Positions 51,433-60,682 are shown, numbered from the stretch's first letter. The stretch: DNA of 64,000 nt from JAIBBG01 sp040381475 (GCA_040381475.1 JBEIHH010000009.1:1-64000), one strand, 5' to 3'. Notes: generated by a model not told the origin, from the letters alone. Numbers and translations are program-made.

Positions 51433-53793
51433 ATGAAAACAAGATACTTTCTCATTTTACAGATATTCTTTGCTCTGCTTCATGCCGAAACAGACGCGCA
51501 ATTCAGTATTGGTACATGGCGCGATCACCTGCCTTATCGGGAATGTATTGATTTATGCGAAGCGGAAGGACTAATCTATGTTGCAACCCCTTACTCGGTT
51601 TTCACATTCAACAAAAAAGATAACGAGCTCGAGAGGATATCCAAGGCGACTCAGCTAACTGACGTTGGTATCACCGCCATTGAGTATGACCCTCAGAGCG
51701 GTTGGGTTGTGGTTGGATATAAAAACGGGAATCTCGATTTCATCAATGAAAAAGGATCTTTCAGTATTCCTGATATCAAGTTCAGCAGCGTTATTGGTGA
51801 TAAGGCCATTTATGATATTCTTCCCTACCAGAATAAAGTTTATCTAAGCACGGGATTCGGAGTGGTTGTATTAGACATGGAGAGACTGGAGGTAAAAGAA
51901 ACGTATTTTATTGGTGCCAACGGAGGTCCGGTAACCGTATATGACATTGCCATTTTCAATAATACCATATATGCGGCTACGGAAACCGGTATGCAAACCG
52001 CCAGTCTCTCAAATAATTTTCTTGCCAACTTTCAGAATTGGACGCAGTTGCTTGATGTGCCTGGAGACTCCACGCTATTGCATATTGAGTTCTTCAATAA
52101 CCACATGGTAGTAGTCTCACCGGGAAATGAAGAAGATACGCTTTGGAAAAAAGACATGTCGGGGGGCAATTGGGAGCCTCACTTTCCATTGTCTCAATTT
52201 AAAATCAATCAAATCTGGTCGAATGAGGAATGGCTATCTGTTTCCGGCAGTTATGGATACTACATTAATCACTTCAATTTCGATTATACCGCAATGTTTT
52301 CCTCATTCAAAGGGAATCTGCTGCACAGTAATAACTGCATTTTAGGAGAATTCAGTCAGATCTGGGTAGCAGATAAATTCAGTGGTCTGTTGTGGTCAAA
52401 AAACTTTGAAAGCACACAAGACGAAATTATCAAACCCGATGGCCCTCGCACAGCAGCCTGCCGGCGAATCGGCGCATATAACAACAATGTTTGGATAGCT
52501 CATGGCGGAGTAAGGCCTGATTGGGGTAATTTATTTCAGATTTCCGGAGTTTCCGGGCTTGTTGAAGGCCAGTGGAGAAACTTCAGCGCAGATACCCTGG
52601 CCTCAGCAGGTGGTGGTTTTAATCCTCACAACGGCTTTATGATCGACTTTATGGATGTTGCAGTAGATCCATTGAACAACAACCGGGTTGCTGCCGGTTC
52701 TTGGGATGACGGCCTGGTTGAGTTTGATGCAACTACTCTCAAGGGAAGATCGTTGAACGGCTCCGAAACCACCGGCCCCGATGGAAACGGAGCGGACTGG
52801 GCCGAGGGATGGATTGGAGTGGCTAGTGTTGCATTTGACAAATCCGGTGTGCTTTGGTGCACCAACAGTTATACCTCCAACGCGTTGCATGCGCTTGACA
52901 GAAACGGTGTGTTTTATGATTATGACTTTTCTCCTACCATTGGCAATGGTGAAAAAGTCGGAGACATGATCATTACCCAAAATGGATATGTCTGGACGAA
53001 TGTTATAGGGCGCGGACTGCTTGTGCTGAACAACAACAATACCCTTGGAACCTTCAGTGATGACAACTTCAAACTTTTGACCGAAGACGAAGGAAATGGC
53101 AAGCTTGCGTCAAACGATGTGTTGTGTATGGAAGAAGATCTTGATGGCGAAGTCTGGGTAGGAACATCCTCGGGGCTTTCGATTTTCTACAATCCCGATG
53201 CAATTTTCACGGATCAAACATTCGACTCAGAACAAATCCTCATTGAGCAGGACGGGAATATTCAAATTCTTTTGGAAACCGAAACTATCAACTCTATAGA
53301 AATTGACGGAAGCAACAGAAAATGGATAGGAACTCAAAACAGTGGTGTTTATCTGTTGAGTGATGACGGGCTCAGGGAAGTATATCATTTCACGGAAGAA
53401 AACAGTCCGCTCCTGAGTAACACCGTGTATGATATTGCCATCAACCACAGCGATGGAGAAGTGTTTTTCGCAACAGAAAATGGTGTGATAGGCTTCTTCT
53501 CAACGGCTACCAACTTCGATGAAGAGATGAGCACTGTGCGCGTTTTTCCAAATCCGGTAAGACCGGAATATGACGGCATTATTACGATTGACGGATTAGC
53601 GTATAATACCAGTGTTAAGATCACAGATATTCAGGGCAACATTGTTTTTGAAACCGAAAGTGAAGGAGGAAGAGCTGTTTGGAACGGTCTTCGCGCAGAC
53701 GGAGCACGTCCTGCGACAGGAGTTTATCTCGTCTATGTTTCCACACCCAACGGTTCAGCCGACGAAGTTCGCAAGCTCACCTTTATCCGTTAG
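51433..53793 (+). CDS. porZ: PorZ, type IX secretion system surface component
   Basis: A 786-residue protein, close to the 776 residues of P. gingivalis PorZ. The ATG at 51433 begins a signal peptide (MKTRYFLILQIFFALLHA). The mature N-terminus FSIGTWRDHLPYRECIDLCE is typical of PorZ. Two beta-propellers follow, with two-component-regulator-propeller-type blades such as YVATPYSVFTFNKKDNELER and VLCMEEDLDGEVWVGTSSGL. Residues 702-786 are a type A-like T9SS C-terminal domain (VRVFPNPVRPEYDG, GVYLVYVSTPNG, EVRKLTFIR). In P. gingivalis PorZ sits on the surface with PorU, PorV and PorQ and presents anionic LPS for attachment to cargo. No other core T9SS gene is adjacent. Confidence 0.88.
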   Translation: MKTRYFLILQIFFALLHAETDAQFSIGTWRDHLPYRECIDLCEAEGLIYVATPYSVFTFNKKDNELERISKATQLTDVGITAIEYDPQSGWVVVGYKNGNLDFINEKGSFSIPDIKFSSVIGDKAIYDILPYQNKVYLSTGFGVVVLDMERLEVKETYFIGANGGPVTVYDIAIFNNTIYAATETGMQTASLSNNFLANFQNWTQLLDVPGDSTLLHIEFFNNHMVVVSPGNEEDTLWKKDMSGGNWEPHFPLSQFKINQIWSNEEWLSVSGSYGYYINHFNFDYTAMFSSFKGNLLHSNNCILGEFSQIWVADKFSGLLWSKNFESTQDEIIKPDGPRTAACRRIGAYNNNVWIAHGGVRPDWGNLFQISGVSGLVEGQWRNFSADTLASAGGGFNPHNGFMIDFMDVAVDPLNNNRVAAGSWDDGLVEFDATTLKGRSLNGSETTGPDGNGADWAEGWIGVASVAFDKSGVLWCTNSYTSNALHALDRNGVFYDYDFSPTIGNGEKVGDMIITQNGYVWTNVIGRGLLVLNNNNTLGTFSDDNFKLLTEDEGNGKLASNDVLCMEEDLDGEVWVGTSSGLSIFYNPDAIFTDQTFDSEQILIEQDGNIQILLETETINSIEIDGSNRKWIGTQNSGVYLLSDDGLREVYHFTEENSPLLSNTVYDIAINHSDGEVFFATENGVIGFFSTATNFDEEMSTVRVFPNPVRPEYDGIITIDGLAYNTSVKITDIQGNIVFETESEGGRAVWNGLRADGARPATGVYLVYVSTPNGSADEVRKLTFIR

Positions 53794-53795
53794 CC

Positions 53796-55013
53796 CTACC
53801 TCATCTCTTCGATGGCGCGTTCTTTATAAAATCCGTTCATGCGCACGACTTTCACGAAATAACTATTAGCCCCATCTGTTTCACCCAGGTCTTTCAGACA
53901 CAATGCGTGATAGAAAAAAGCCTCTTCATTGAAAGTACGGATGACGTTCTTTTCCACACTGGTCAAAAATTCAATGGCCATTAATGGGTTTTTCAGATGG
54001 TAATAACTCATGGCCGAATAAAACTGCGCATTTACATCGTCAGAATATTGATGCAAAATCACTCCGAATCGATCTAATGCCATCTGATACTTTTCGCTGT
54101 CAAATGTCTTGATGCATTCACCAACATAATCCATGTATGGAACAACATTCTCCGGTTGCTCATTTCTGAATTTCTCTCTTTCCGACTCTGATTCAAATTG
54201 TGCAGGCAGGCCATTGTCTCCAACAGAAAACCTTTCCCAGGTATTGCTGCGAATAGAGGTATAATCAGCAATTTTATAATTGTGCACCTTCACGATATTG
54301 ATGGCGACAGTAGATGACGTGGCAGTAATGTTTATGTCACACGACTTGCCTTCAGGAATCAATGCTGAACCTGAAACTGACGGTATTTTATCCGGCACAT
54401 CGGCACCGCCATTTCTTGAGTTAGTTGCTTTTTGCTTTGTTAAAACATTGTCGTCCGTCGCAGACATGCCTTGTGTTAGATCGAGAGGAGCCTCACCTGA
54501 TGACTCCGAAAGGGCGGTCTGGTTATCTGGATTTTCCGCTGATATGAGTGTCGGATCATATGGTATGGTATTTCCGGCAGAAGCTGAAGTGTCTCCGGCA
54601 TTCAAAATTATTTCAGCATGGTTGGCCTTTTCTTTCTTCTCCTGTATAGTTTCATTTACATAGTAAGTGCTTACAACTGCTGTCGTGCCCACTGCGGTGC
54701 CAATAATCCAACCATTCAGATGCCACCAGGGAGCGGATACTTTTACTGCACCTGCCACGGTAGTTGCTAAAGTACCTGCTGCTGCTCCCGTTGCAACGGT
54801 AGTTCCGGCAACAGTGGCAACCGTTGCAGCAATACCGGGCAACATGTGATAGGCTGGGTTACCCGAATAGCCCTCGATTGCATCCGCCAAAAGTGGATTC
54901 TCCTGAGCGATCATCTCTATTTCATGTGCACGCGCGCCATCAAGCTTTCCTTCCTGATATGCCTTGATTTCATCCGGATCTGGCAGAGCGCTATGTTCTA
55001 AATTACTTTTCAT
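53796..55013 (-). CDS. Putative anti-sigma membrane protein with TPR-like C-terminus (module 3)
   Basis: A 405-residue protein. The ATG at 55013 overlaps the sigma stop as ATGA; an earlier in-frame start would lie inside the sigma gene. Residues 10-50 hold the Bacteroidota sigma-linked motif (IKAYQEGKLDGARAHEIEMI, NPLLADAIEGY). Residues 60-90 are an unusual Ala/Thr/Gly/Val-rich stretch. A transmembrane helix follows at about 100-119 (GWIIGTAVGTTAVVSTYYV). A Ser/Asn-rich linker leads to a periplasmic TPR-like region at about 310-405 (ALDRFGVILHQYSDDVNAQF, then FYHALCLKDLGETDGANSYF). The anti-sigma function is inferred from gene overlap and topology. It converges on porZ with a 2-base gap. Confidence 0.75.
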   Translation of the reverse strand: MKSNLEHSALPDPDEIKAYQEGKLDGARAHEIEMIAQENPLLADAIEGYSGNPAYHMLPGIAATVATVAGTTVATGAAAGTLATTVAGAVKVSAPWWHLNGWIIGTAVGTTAVVSTYYVNETIQEKKEKANHAEIILNAGDTSASAGNTIPYDPTLISAENPDNQTALSESSGEAPLDLTQGMSATDDNVLTKQKATNSRNGGADVPDKIPSVSGSALIPEGKSCDINITATSSTVAINIVKVHNYKIADYTSIRSNTWERFSVGDNGLPAQFESESEREKFRNEQPENVVPYMDYVGECIKTFDSEKYQMALDRFGVILHQYSDDVNAQFYSAMSYYHLKNPLMAIEFLTSVEKNVIRTFNEEAFFYHALCLKDLGETDGANSYFVKVVRMNGFYKERAIEEMR

Positions 55014-55588
55014 TGTTTGTGGTGGAGATGAATACGCAAATTTCTTCTCCCGTTTTGTAAATGCGTTTTTACCTCGTTCAACGTATATCCTGTTGCTTCG
55101 GTTATTTCCCTGTAACTTTTTTCCTGCAGATAAAACAATTCTATGCACTGCCGCTGGTCTTGGCCCAATACCTCTATTGCCTGATGAAGCCTATTAAGTC
55201 CTAATTCCTTCATTTCTGCAAAGCTCATGACTTCAATTTCTTCAGCCATGACATTCGCGTTTTCATGGTGATAAACCATTTTGCGTTTCTCGTCGCGGCC
55301 ATGCACCCTGAGGGTCTCCAGACAGTGATTTCTGCTCACTGCATATAGCCAGTGCTGAAATGTTGCCACTTCCCTTTTCTTTAATTCTATTATTAGCTTT
55401 TCGAAGATGCCTATCACCGCATCCTTTGCATTCTCTTCATTCTTCAAATACTTCAGACATAATCCGAATACAAGGTGACTATACCTGTTGTACAATTCAC
55501 CCAGCCACAGAGTTTTACCATCCCTGCGGTAGTGGTAAAGCAATTCCTGATCGGTCTTTGCGGATATGTCGGTTTTTTTTAAAAACAA
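55010..55588 (-). CDS. ECF-type RNA polymerase sigma factor (module 3)
   Basis: A 192-residue sigma-70 family ECF protein. Region 2 is at about 30-95 (LYNRYSHLVFGLCLKYLKNE, ENAKDAVIGIFEKLIIEL, HWLYAVSRNHCLETLRVHG). Region 4 is at about 130-185 (AIEVLGQDQRQCIELFYLQE, KSYREITEATGYTLNEVKTH). The start appears to be a TTG at 55588, after a purine-rich AAAGAAAGAG; no in-frame ATG is available upstream before the neighbouring terminator. The stop overlaps the membrane-protein start as ATGA. The gene may be read from a promoter between it and the terminator at 55617-55649. Confidence 0.9.
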   Translation of the reverse strand: MFLKKTDISAKTDQELLYHYRRDGKTLWLGELYNRYSHLVFGLCLKYLKNEENAKDAVIGIFEKLIIELKKREVATFQHWLYAVSRNHCLETLRVHGRDEKRKMVYHHENANVMAEEIEVMSFAEMKELGLNRLHQAIEVLGQDQRQCIELFYLQEKSYREITEATGYTLNEVKTHLQNGRRNLRIHLHHKQ

Positions 55589-55616
55589 CTCTTTCTTTTT
55601 ACATTCAAATTCAAAA

Positions 55617-55649
55617 AAAGGCCGCGGTCACGTTTGCCCTGCGGCCTTT
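55617..55649 (-). terminator. Intrinsic terminator after the TonB plug protein gene
   Basis: A 9-bp stem (AAAGGCCGC/GCGGCCTTT) with a 15-base loop. On the minus strand it is followed by seven T. It lies 39 bases after the stop at 55688 and separates that gene from the sigma gene. Confidence 0.82.
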
Positions 55650-55687
55650 CGTGGTTTTCCTAACCTAACGAAATTATGAACTGTTAA

Positions 55688-56407
55688 CTACTGATTGAGC
55701 TTTTTATAAAAATCCTCGAGGTAACTCTTGGTTTCAACAATTACAATGCCTCCGGTGCTGTCGCCATATTTGGCTGGTATACCGCCTGTATAAAGCGAAA
55801 CCGAACTGATGCCACTTGCAGGAACTATCACATCACTGCTCCGGATCTTCATACCATCAACAAAATATAACAAGCCTCCTTCCCTACTCCCTCGCACGGA
55901 AATGCCACTTCCCTCTGCAGCAGGTTTCAAATCCGAGGACATTGAGCCAACGATTGCTGACAAACGTCCGCCATGTGTTGTTGGCCGATGCTTCAGGTCT
56001 TCTGCAAGCAGGGTCTGAATGTGGTCCCCGTCTTTGTTGATCAGTTTTACGCGATGCTCAGCAATTTTCACCTCCTTGATCATCACATTGGGAAGAACCC
56101 TAAAATCATTGAGAAATGTGATCTTATCGGGATTCACGGCCACAGAGTTGATGGTGTCACTCACCGAAGCAAAAAAATTACCAAACACCGAGTAAACGCC
56201 TGGCTTCAGAGGTTTAATCCTGTACTTGCCATCAGGGCCGGTCTGGTCTGTAACCATATCCACCCCATTCGAGGCCACGACTACGACCATTTCCAGGGGC
56301 AGACCCCATTCATTGACCACTTTGCCGTGAATTTCACCAAAGCTCTGGGCTTTGATGCAGAGAGCAAACATTACTGCGAGTGCGGTGCAGATAATTTGTT
56401 TATTCAT
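55688..56407 (-). CDS. Barrel-less TonB-receptor plug protein with carboxypeptidase-regulatory-like domain
   Basis: A 239-residue protein with signal peptide MNKQIICTALAVMFALCIKA. Residues 22-100 are a carboxypeptidase-regulatory-like (Ig-fold) domain: GEIHGKVVNEWGLPLEMVVV, then TGPDGKYRIKPLKPGVYSVF. Residues 130-228 resemble a TonB-dependent receptor plug: GSMSSDLKPAAEGSGISVRG, LLYFVDGMKIRSSDVIVPAS, SVSLYTGGIPAKYGDSTGG. The protein then stops, with no beta-barrel and no frameshifted barrel remnant downstream. Short plug-only proteins occur in Bacteroidota and may be genuine. It lies upstream of the ECF pair in the same direction, but a terminator separates them. The ATG at 56407 was chosen for the signal peptide. 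Confidence 0.8.
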   Translation of the reverse strand: MNKQIICTALAVMFALCIKAQSFGEIHGKVVNEWGLPLEMVVVVASNGVDMVTDQTGPDGKYRIKPLKPGVYSVFGNFFASVSDTINSVAVNPDKITFLNDFRVLPNVMIKEVKIAEHRVKLINKDGDHIQTLLAEDLKHRPTTHGGRLSAIVGSMSSDLKPAAEGSGISVRGSREGGLLYFVDGMKIRSSDVIVPASGISSVSLYTGGIPAKYGDSTGGIVIVETKSYLEDFYKKLNQ

Positions 56408-56573
56408 AAAAAACAACTGTTTGGTATATAGATGCTGACTGGTGAGAAATTCCACAAAACGAGAAAAAAAAGTTGATTCACATCAGCAGATTACTCTTCA
56501 GGACGAAAAACCCGATCGCCATCGTACATTCGCACCGCCAAAAAAAATCTTCTGTGGCGTTCTATCACCAAAC

Positions 56574-58478
56574 ATGAGTGACGAACTAAAGCACGAGTGT
56601 GGTATCGCACTCCTCCGCCTGAAGCAACCGCTTCAGTTTTATACCGAGAAATACGGAACCGCATTTTACGGCCTCAACAAAATGTACTTGTTGATGGAAA
56701 AAGAGCATAACCGCGGGCAAGATGGCGCCGGTCTGGCCAACATTAAACTAGATGTACAACCGGGCAGTAAATACATCAGCAGAATAAGAAGCAACGATCA
56801 GCAACCAATTCGTGATGTTTTTTCCAAGGTCATGTCGCGATTTGCAGAACTTGAAAAAATGCATCCTGAAAAACTTCAGGATTCCGCATTTCTAAAAGAA
56901 AAATACGCATTCACGGGAGAGGTTTTTCTCGGTCACCTTCGCTACGGCACATATGGCGGTAACAGCATTGAAAACTGTCATCCCTTTCTGAGACAAAACA
57001 ATTGGATGACAAGAAATCTTGTCGTTGCAGGAAACTTCAATATGACCAATGTTGATGAACTTTTTCAGCTACTTGTCGATTTAGGCCAGCATCCAAAGGA
57101 AAAAGCAGACACGGTGACCGTTATGGAAAAAATTGGTCATTTTCTGGATGAAGAAAATGAGCAATTATTTCGGTATTACAAAAAGCAAGGGTATAACAAC
57201 CAACAAATAACTGAGCGCATTTCAAAGCATCTTGATCTGCAGAGAGTATTATCCCGCGCCACCCGTGATTTTGATGGCGGATATTCCATTGTCGGAATGG
57301 TTGGTCACGGCGATGCCTTCGTTCTGCGCGATCCGAACGGCATAAGACCCGCATACTTTTATGAAGACGATGAGGTTTGTGTTGTTGCCAGTGAAAGACC
57401 CCCCATACAAACGGCCTTCAACGCGTCTCTTGACAACATTCATGAGGTTCCGCCCGGACATGCTTACATCATTAAAAAAGACGGAACTTCCTCGTTGAAA
57501 AAAGTTCGGGAGCCGCAGGAGAAAAAAAGTTGTTCGTTCGAGCGCATTTATTTCTCGAGAGGAAATGACCACGACATCTACCGAGAACGCCAGAATCTCG
57601 GCCGTCATGTAGTTCCGTTGATTCTCAAGTCGGTGAATTACGATCTTGAAAACACCGTTTTTTCATTTATCCCGAACACAGCCGAGACCGCTTTCTACGG
57701 CATGATGAAAGCGCTTGAAGATCATCTCAACGACATTAAAATAAAAGACCTTCTTGCACTTGGGGGTAATGCCTCGGCCGAAGAAATTGAAAAAATTGTT
57801 CGACGAAGAGCCCGACTTGAAAAAATCGCCATCAAGGACGTCAAGCTAAGAACCTTTATTACACAGGACAGTGCGCGCGATGAAATGGTGTCGCACGTAT
57901 ATGACGTCACACATGGTGCTGTAAAAAGGAATGTCGATACACTCGTAGTTATAGACGACTCGATCGTGAGAGGAACGACTCTTAAAAAGTCAATTATTAA
58001 AATGCTCGATCGTCTGGGGCCGAAAAAAATAATTGTTGTTTCATCAGCTCCTCAGATACGCTACCCCGATTGTTACGGAATCGACATGGCAAAACTTGGA
58101 GATTTTATTTCCTTTCAGGCGGCCATTATTTTACATAAGGAAAGGGGCACGCATGATCACGCACTCGAAGTAATTCATAAAAAGTGTCTCGATCAGGAGC
58201 ATGCTCCAAAAGAAACAGTGCGGAATTATGTTCGTGAAGTGTATGAGCCATTCAGCGTAGCAGAGATCTCAAATAAAATTGCTGAACTGGTTACACCCGA
58301 AAATACAAAAGCAAAAGTTGAGGTAATATTTCAGACCATTGAGGGCCTGCATGAGTCGTGTCCGCAAAATACCGGCGACTGGTATTTCACCGGTCATTAC
58401 CCAACACCCGGCGGAAATAAGGTAGTGAACAAAGCCTTTATCAATTATATGCGCGGAAATAACGAGCGTGCATATTGA
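56574..58478 (+). CDS. purF: PurF-type amidophosphoribosyltransferase (long Bacteroidota form)
   Basis: A 634-residue enzyme. The ATG at 56574 gives an 8-residue propeptide (MSDELKHE) before the probable nucleophile Cys9 (CGIALLRLK); PurF enzymes expose this Cys by processing. The class II glutaminase domain has EHNRGQDGAGLA, GHLRYGTYG and VAGNFNMTN. The phosphoribosyltransferase domain has the PRPP motif VVIDDSIVRGTTLKKSI and VSSAPQIRYPDCYGIDM. It forms 5-phosphoribosylamine from PRPP and glutamine, the first step of purine synthesis. It is longer than the usual 470-510 residues, with extra helical sequence in the glutaminase half. Its 3' end overlaps the convergent 58441 gene by 38 bases. 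Confidence 0.9.
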   Translation: MSDELKHECGIALLRLKQPLQFYTEKYGTAFYGLNKMYLLMEKEHNRGQDGAGLANIKLDVQPGSKYISRIRSNDQQPIRDVFSKVMSRFAELEKMHPEKLQDSAFLKEKYAFTGEVFLGHLRYGTYGGNSIENCHPFLRQNNWMTRNLVVAGNFNMTNVDELFQLLVDLGQHPKEKADTVTVMEKIGHFLDEENEQLFRYYKKQGYNNQQITERISKHLDLQRVLSRATRDFDGGYSIVGMVGHGDAFVLRDPNGIRPAYFYEDDEVCVVASERPPIQTAFNASLDNIHEVPPGHAYIIKKDGTSSLKKVREPQEKKSCSFERIYFSRGNDHDIYRERQNLGRHVVPLILKSVNYDLENTVFSFIPNTAETAFYGMMKALEDHLNDIKIKDLLALGGNASAEEIEKIVRRRARLEKIAIKDVKLRTFITQDSARDEMVSHVYDVTHGAVKRNVDTLVVIDDSIVRGTTLKKSIIKMLDRLGPKKIIVVSSAPQIRYPDCYGIDMAKLGDFISFQAAIILHKERGTHDHALEVIHKKCLDQEHAPKETVRNYVREVYEPFSVAEISNKIAELVTPENTKAKVEVIFQTIEGLHESCPQNTGDWYFTGHYPTPGGNKVVNKAFINYMRGNNERAY

Positions 58479-59883
58479 GAAGAAAATAAACAGCCATAAC
58501 TAAAAAAAGCGGGTAGACCGGAACAAGATAACGCTGCTCTATATATCCCATGTACCCTGCAAGCATCACAATCAGCGAAACAGGCAGCAAAGACCAGGAA
58601 ATCATACTTCTATTGCGCGTAATAATGGCGTAAAACACAGCCAACACCCCGATCGCATTAACCAGCAACAGCAAAGCAAAATAACCAAGCTTTATGATCT
58701 TCTGAAGCAGATTCATCTTGTCGAAGGATGGTCCGGGAATATTGTCAAGTCGATTTGGAAAAACGAAATCCTTCATCATACGAATGCGATTTGTGATGAG
58801 GTATTCGATTTTGCGCTCATTTTTATACGCCAACAACATGGCATCGGCCTGCCTCAAAATTTCCTCACCGACAGCCTTCCGTGCTGATGTATCATTGATT
58901 GACCTGAAGTCTACATAAAGATGCTGTAGTGCCAATATTGAATCCGCATTGAAAACCCGGGTGCTCACCTCTGATCGAAAATTGTAAATCTCCTTTTGCT
59001 TTTCCATTCTTCCAAACCACTCTGCAGGCGAGCCATTGATCCAATACTGCACGTCTTCGCCCCAAACTATGAGCAGCTCATTTATCTTCATAAACTGCGG
59101 AGTATAAATCGTCCAGCAGTTTGCAATAGGCTTGATGAGAGGTACAAAAATTTTCTCATGACGGTAGTTGCGCCAAATCCAGCATCCGAACAGAAGCATA
59201 ATTGGTAATGCAAAGATTGTAGCGGCTCTGACAACGACCATAAAATGATCTTTCCTCCATGTCCACCATAAAACTGGAAAAAGAGGTACGAAAAGAATTA
59301 CGATTTGCCGCGTGAAAATTGACCAAGTGAGCCAGAAGCCTGCAAGCAATAAATATTTCCATTGACTTTTCACGGAGTACTCACTTAAAAAATAAATAGC
59401 GCAAATCATGGACGATGCAGCAAAACTGTCTGACAACATGGTGTGATCCCAAATTGAAACAAACGAACTCATGGCATAAACCAAGGCAATTACAGAAAAA
59501 GACCAGCGATGTGGAATTATTCTTGAAGCTACCATCGCCAATAAAAATGTTGATAAAACAGAAAACAGAAATTGAAATACAATGACCAATACCAGCGACG
59601 TCTGATGTCCCCAGGGCCAAGCAAAAAGCGCGTACTGTGGCAACAATCCGGGCATGCGGCAAATCCCCGCATACGTCCCTTCTTCAACGAAAAGTTGCGC
59701 TGGATTGTAATATGAAATTGAGTCAGCCTGTTCGACAACGATCCACGATTTCACCAGGCCGTCCTTCGCATAGTGATAAAATTGGTTGGCGAAAAAGACG
59801 AATATCAATGACTTGATCGCGAAAATTATCATCAGCCACCTTAGCTTGTATTGGCGAGTAATATGTGGCTGGTCGATTAACAA
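58441..59883 (-). CDS. Multi-pass membrane glycosyltransferase-like protein (ArnT/PMT-type)
   Basis: A 480-residue integral membrane protein with about ten hydrophobic helices. A soluble loop lies at about 265-370, between the middle helices. The first periplasmic loop contains acidic residues (VEQADSISYYNPAQLFVEEG), and PGLLPQYALFAWP follows. A second region reads MSSFVSIWDHTMLSDSFAAS. This shape is like GT39/GT-C lipid-linked sugar transferases, but the exact family was not recognised. It is the last gene of a minus-strand run with the acyltransferase and deacetylase, so it probably decorates an envelope glycan or lipid. The substrate is unknown. Confidence 0.7.
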   Translation of the reverse strand: MLIDQPHITRQYKLRWLMIIFAIKSLIFVFFANQFYHYAKDGLVKSWIVVEQADSISYYNPAQLFVEEGTYAGICRMPGLLPQYALFAWPWGHQTSLVLVIVFQFLFSVLSTFLLAMVASRIIPHRWSFSVIALVYAMSSFVSIWDHTMLSDSFAASSMICAIYFLSEYSVKSQWKYLLLAGFWLTWSIFTRQIVILFVPLFPVLWWTWRKDHFMVVVRAATIFALPIMLLFGCWIWRNYRHEKIFVPLIKPIANCWTIYTPQFMKINELLIVWGEDVQYWINGSPAEWFGRMEKQKEIYNFRSEVSTRVFNADSILALQHLYVDFRSINDTSARKAVGEEILRQADAMLLAYKNERKIEYLITNRIRMMKDFVFPNRLDNIPGPSFDKMNLLQKIIKLGYFALLLLVNAIGVLAVFYAIITRNRSMISWSLLPVSLIVMLAGYMGYIEQRYLVPVYPLFLVMAVYFLLNMHARYFRAYN

Positions 59884-59902
59884 AATAAGATTATACTAAG
59901 GA

Positions 59903-60682
59903 TTATTTCAACCCAAGTTCATTGCGCAGCTCAATGGGTAATCGGTGAATTTCTTCAATAGTACCCTTGCGAACTGCTGGTGTTCCCATAATAATTGACA
60001 GCGGCTCGAAATCCTTTGTGACAACCGTGTTGGCTGCAATGAAGCATTCATGACCAATAGTTACTCCCGGTGAAATCACACACTGCACAGCAATCTGGCA
60101 GCCATGACCAATTGTAGAGCCGCGTTCTGCGCCAAACTTAGCCGTCACCTGCGGGCGTCTGTATGCCACAGGATTGCCGTTGGTGGTGATGGTCATAGGT
60201 GCAATGAAGACATAATCACCCACGTTGGTGCCCATGCAGATGAAGCTTCTGGAATGAATGGAAGTAAAACGTCCTATCACCATTTTCCCTTCAAGTTCAA
60301 CCATCGAACCAATGGAACTGCCTTCTCCGATGATTGATTTTTCCCTGATCAGTGCTTTGTGATGTATGCGCACGTTGTTGGCAATCTGCGAGCCCACATA
60401 CAACGTGCAGCCCTCCCGGATCAGCACATTATCCCCAATGCGCAGTGGCTCATACGACTGCTCTACACCTGCATCCGGCCTTCCCTGAAAGGCTGTGATA
60501 TGGCCATAGCCAAGGTGACAATTCTCCTGCACTTTGGCGCCTGCACCGAGAACTGTGCTGTTGATAATGGTATTGTGTCCGATGACTGAATTGTCGCCTA
60601 TCTCAACATCATCGCCAATGATGACATTGTGACCAAAGGATACATTGTTACCAATTCTGGCTTTAGGAGAAATCATGCTCAT
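59903..60682 (-). CDS. Left-handed beta-helix acyltransferase
   Basis: A 259-residue protein built largely of hexapeptide repeats: ISPKARIGNNVSFGHNVIIG, DDVEIGDNSVIGHNTIINST, IGDNVLIREGCTLYVGSQIA and GHGCQIAVQCVISPGVTIGH. It ends like other members with FIAANTVVTKDFEPLSIIMG and TPAVRKG. Such trimers transfer acetyl or longer acyl groups to nucleotide sugars (LpxD, FdtC/QdtC and similar). The acceptor cannot be named; the deacetylase and GT-C-like neighbours point to envelope sugar modification. Its start overlaps the deacetylase stop as ATGA. There is a possible second Met start two codons in. Confidence 0.85.
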   Translation of the reverse strand: MSMISPKARIGNNVSFGHNVIIGDDVEIGDNSVIGHNTIINSTVLGAGAKVQENCHLGYGHITAFQGRPDAGVEQSYEPLRIGDNVLIREGCTLYVGSQIANNVRIHHKALIREKSIIGEGSSIGSMVELEGKMVIGRFTSIHSRSFICMGTNVGDYVFIAPMTITTNGNPVAYRRPQVTAKFGAERGSTIGHGCQIAVQCVISPGVTIGHECFIAANTVVTKDFEPLSIIMGTPAVRKGTIEEIHRLPIELRNELGLK

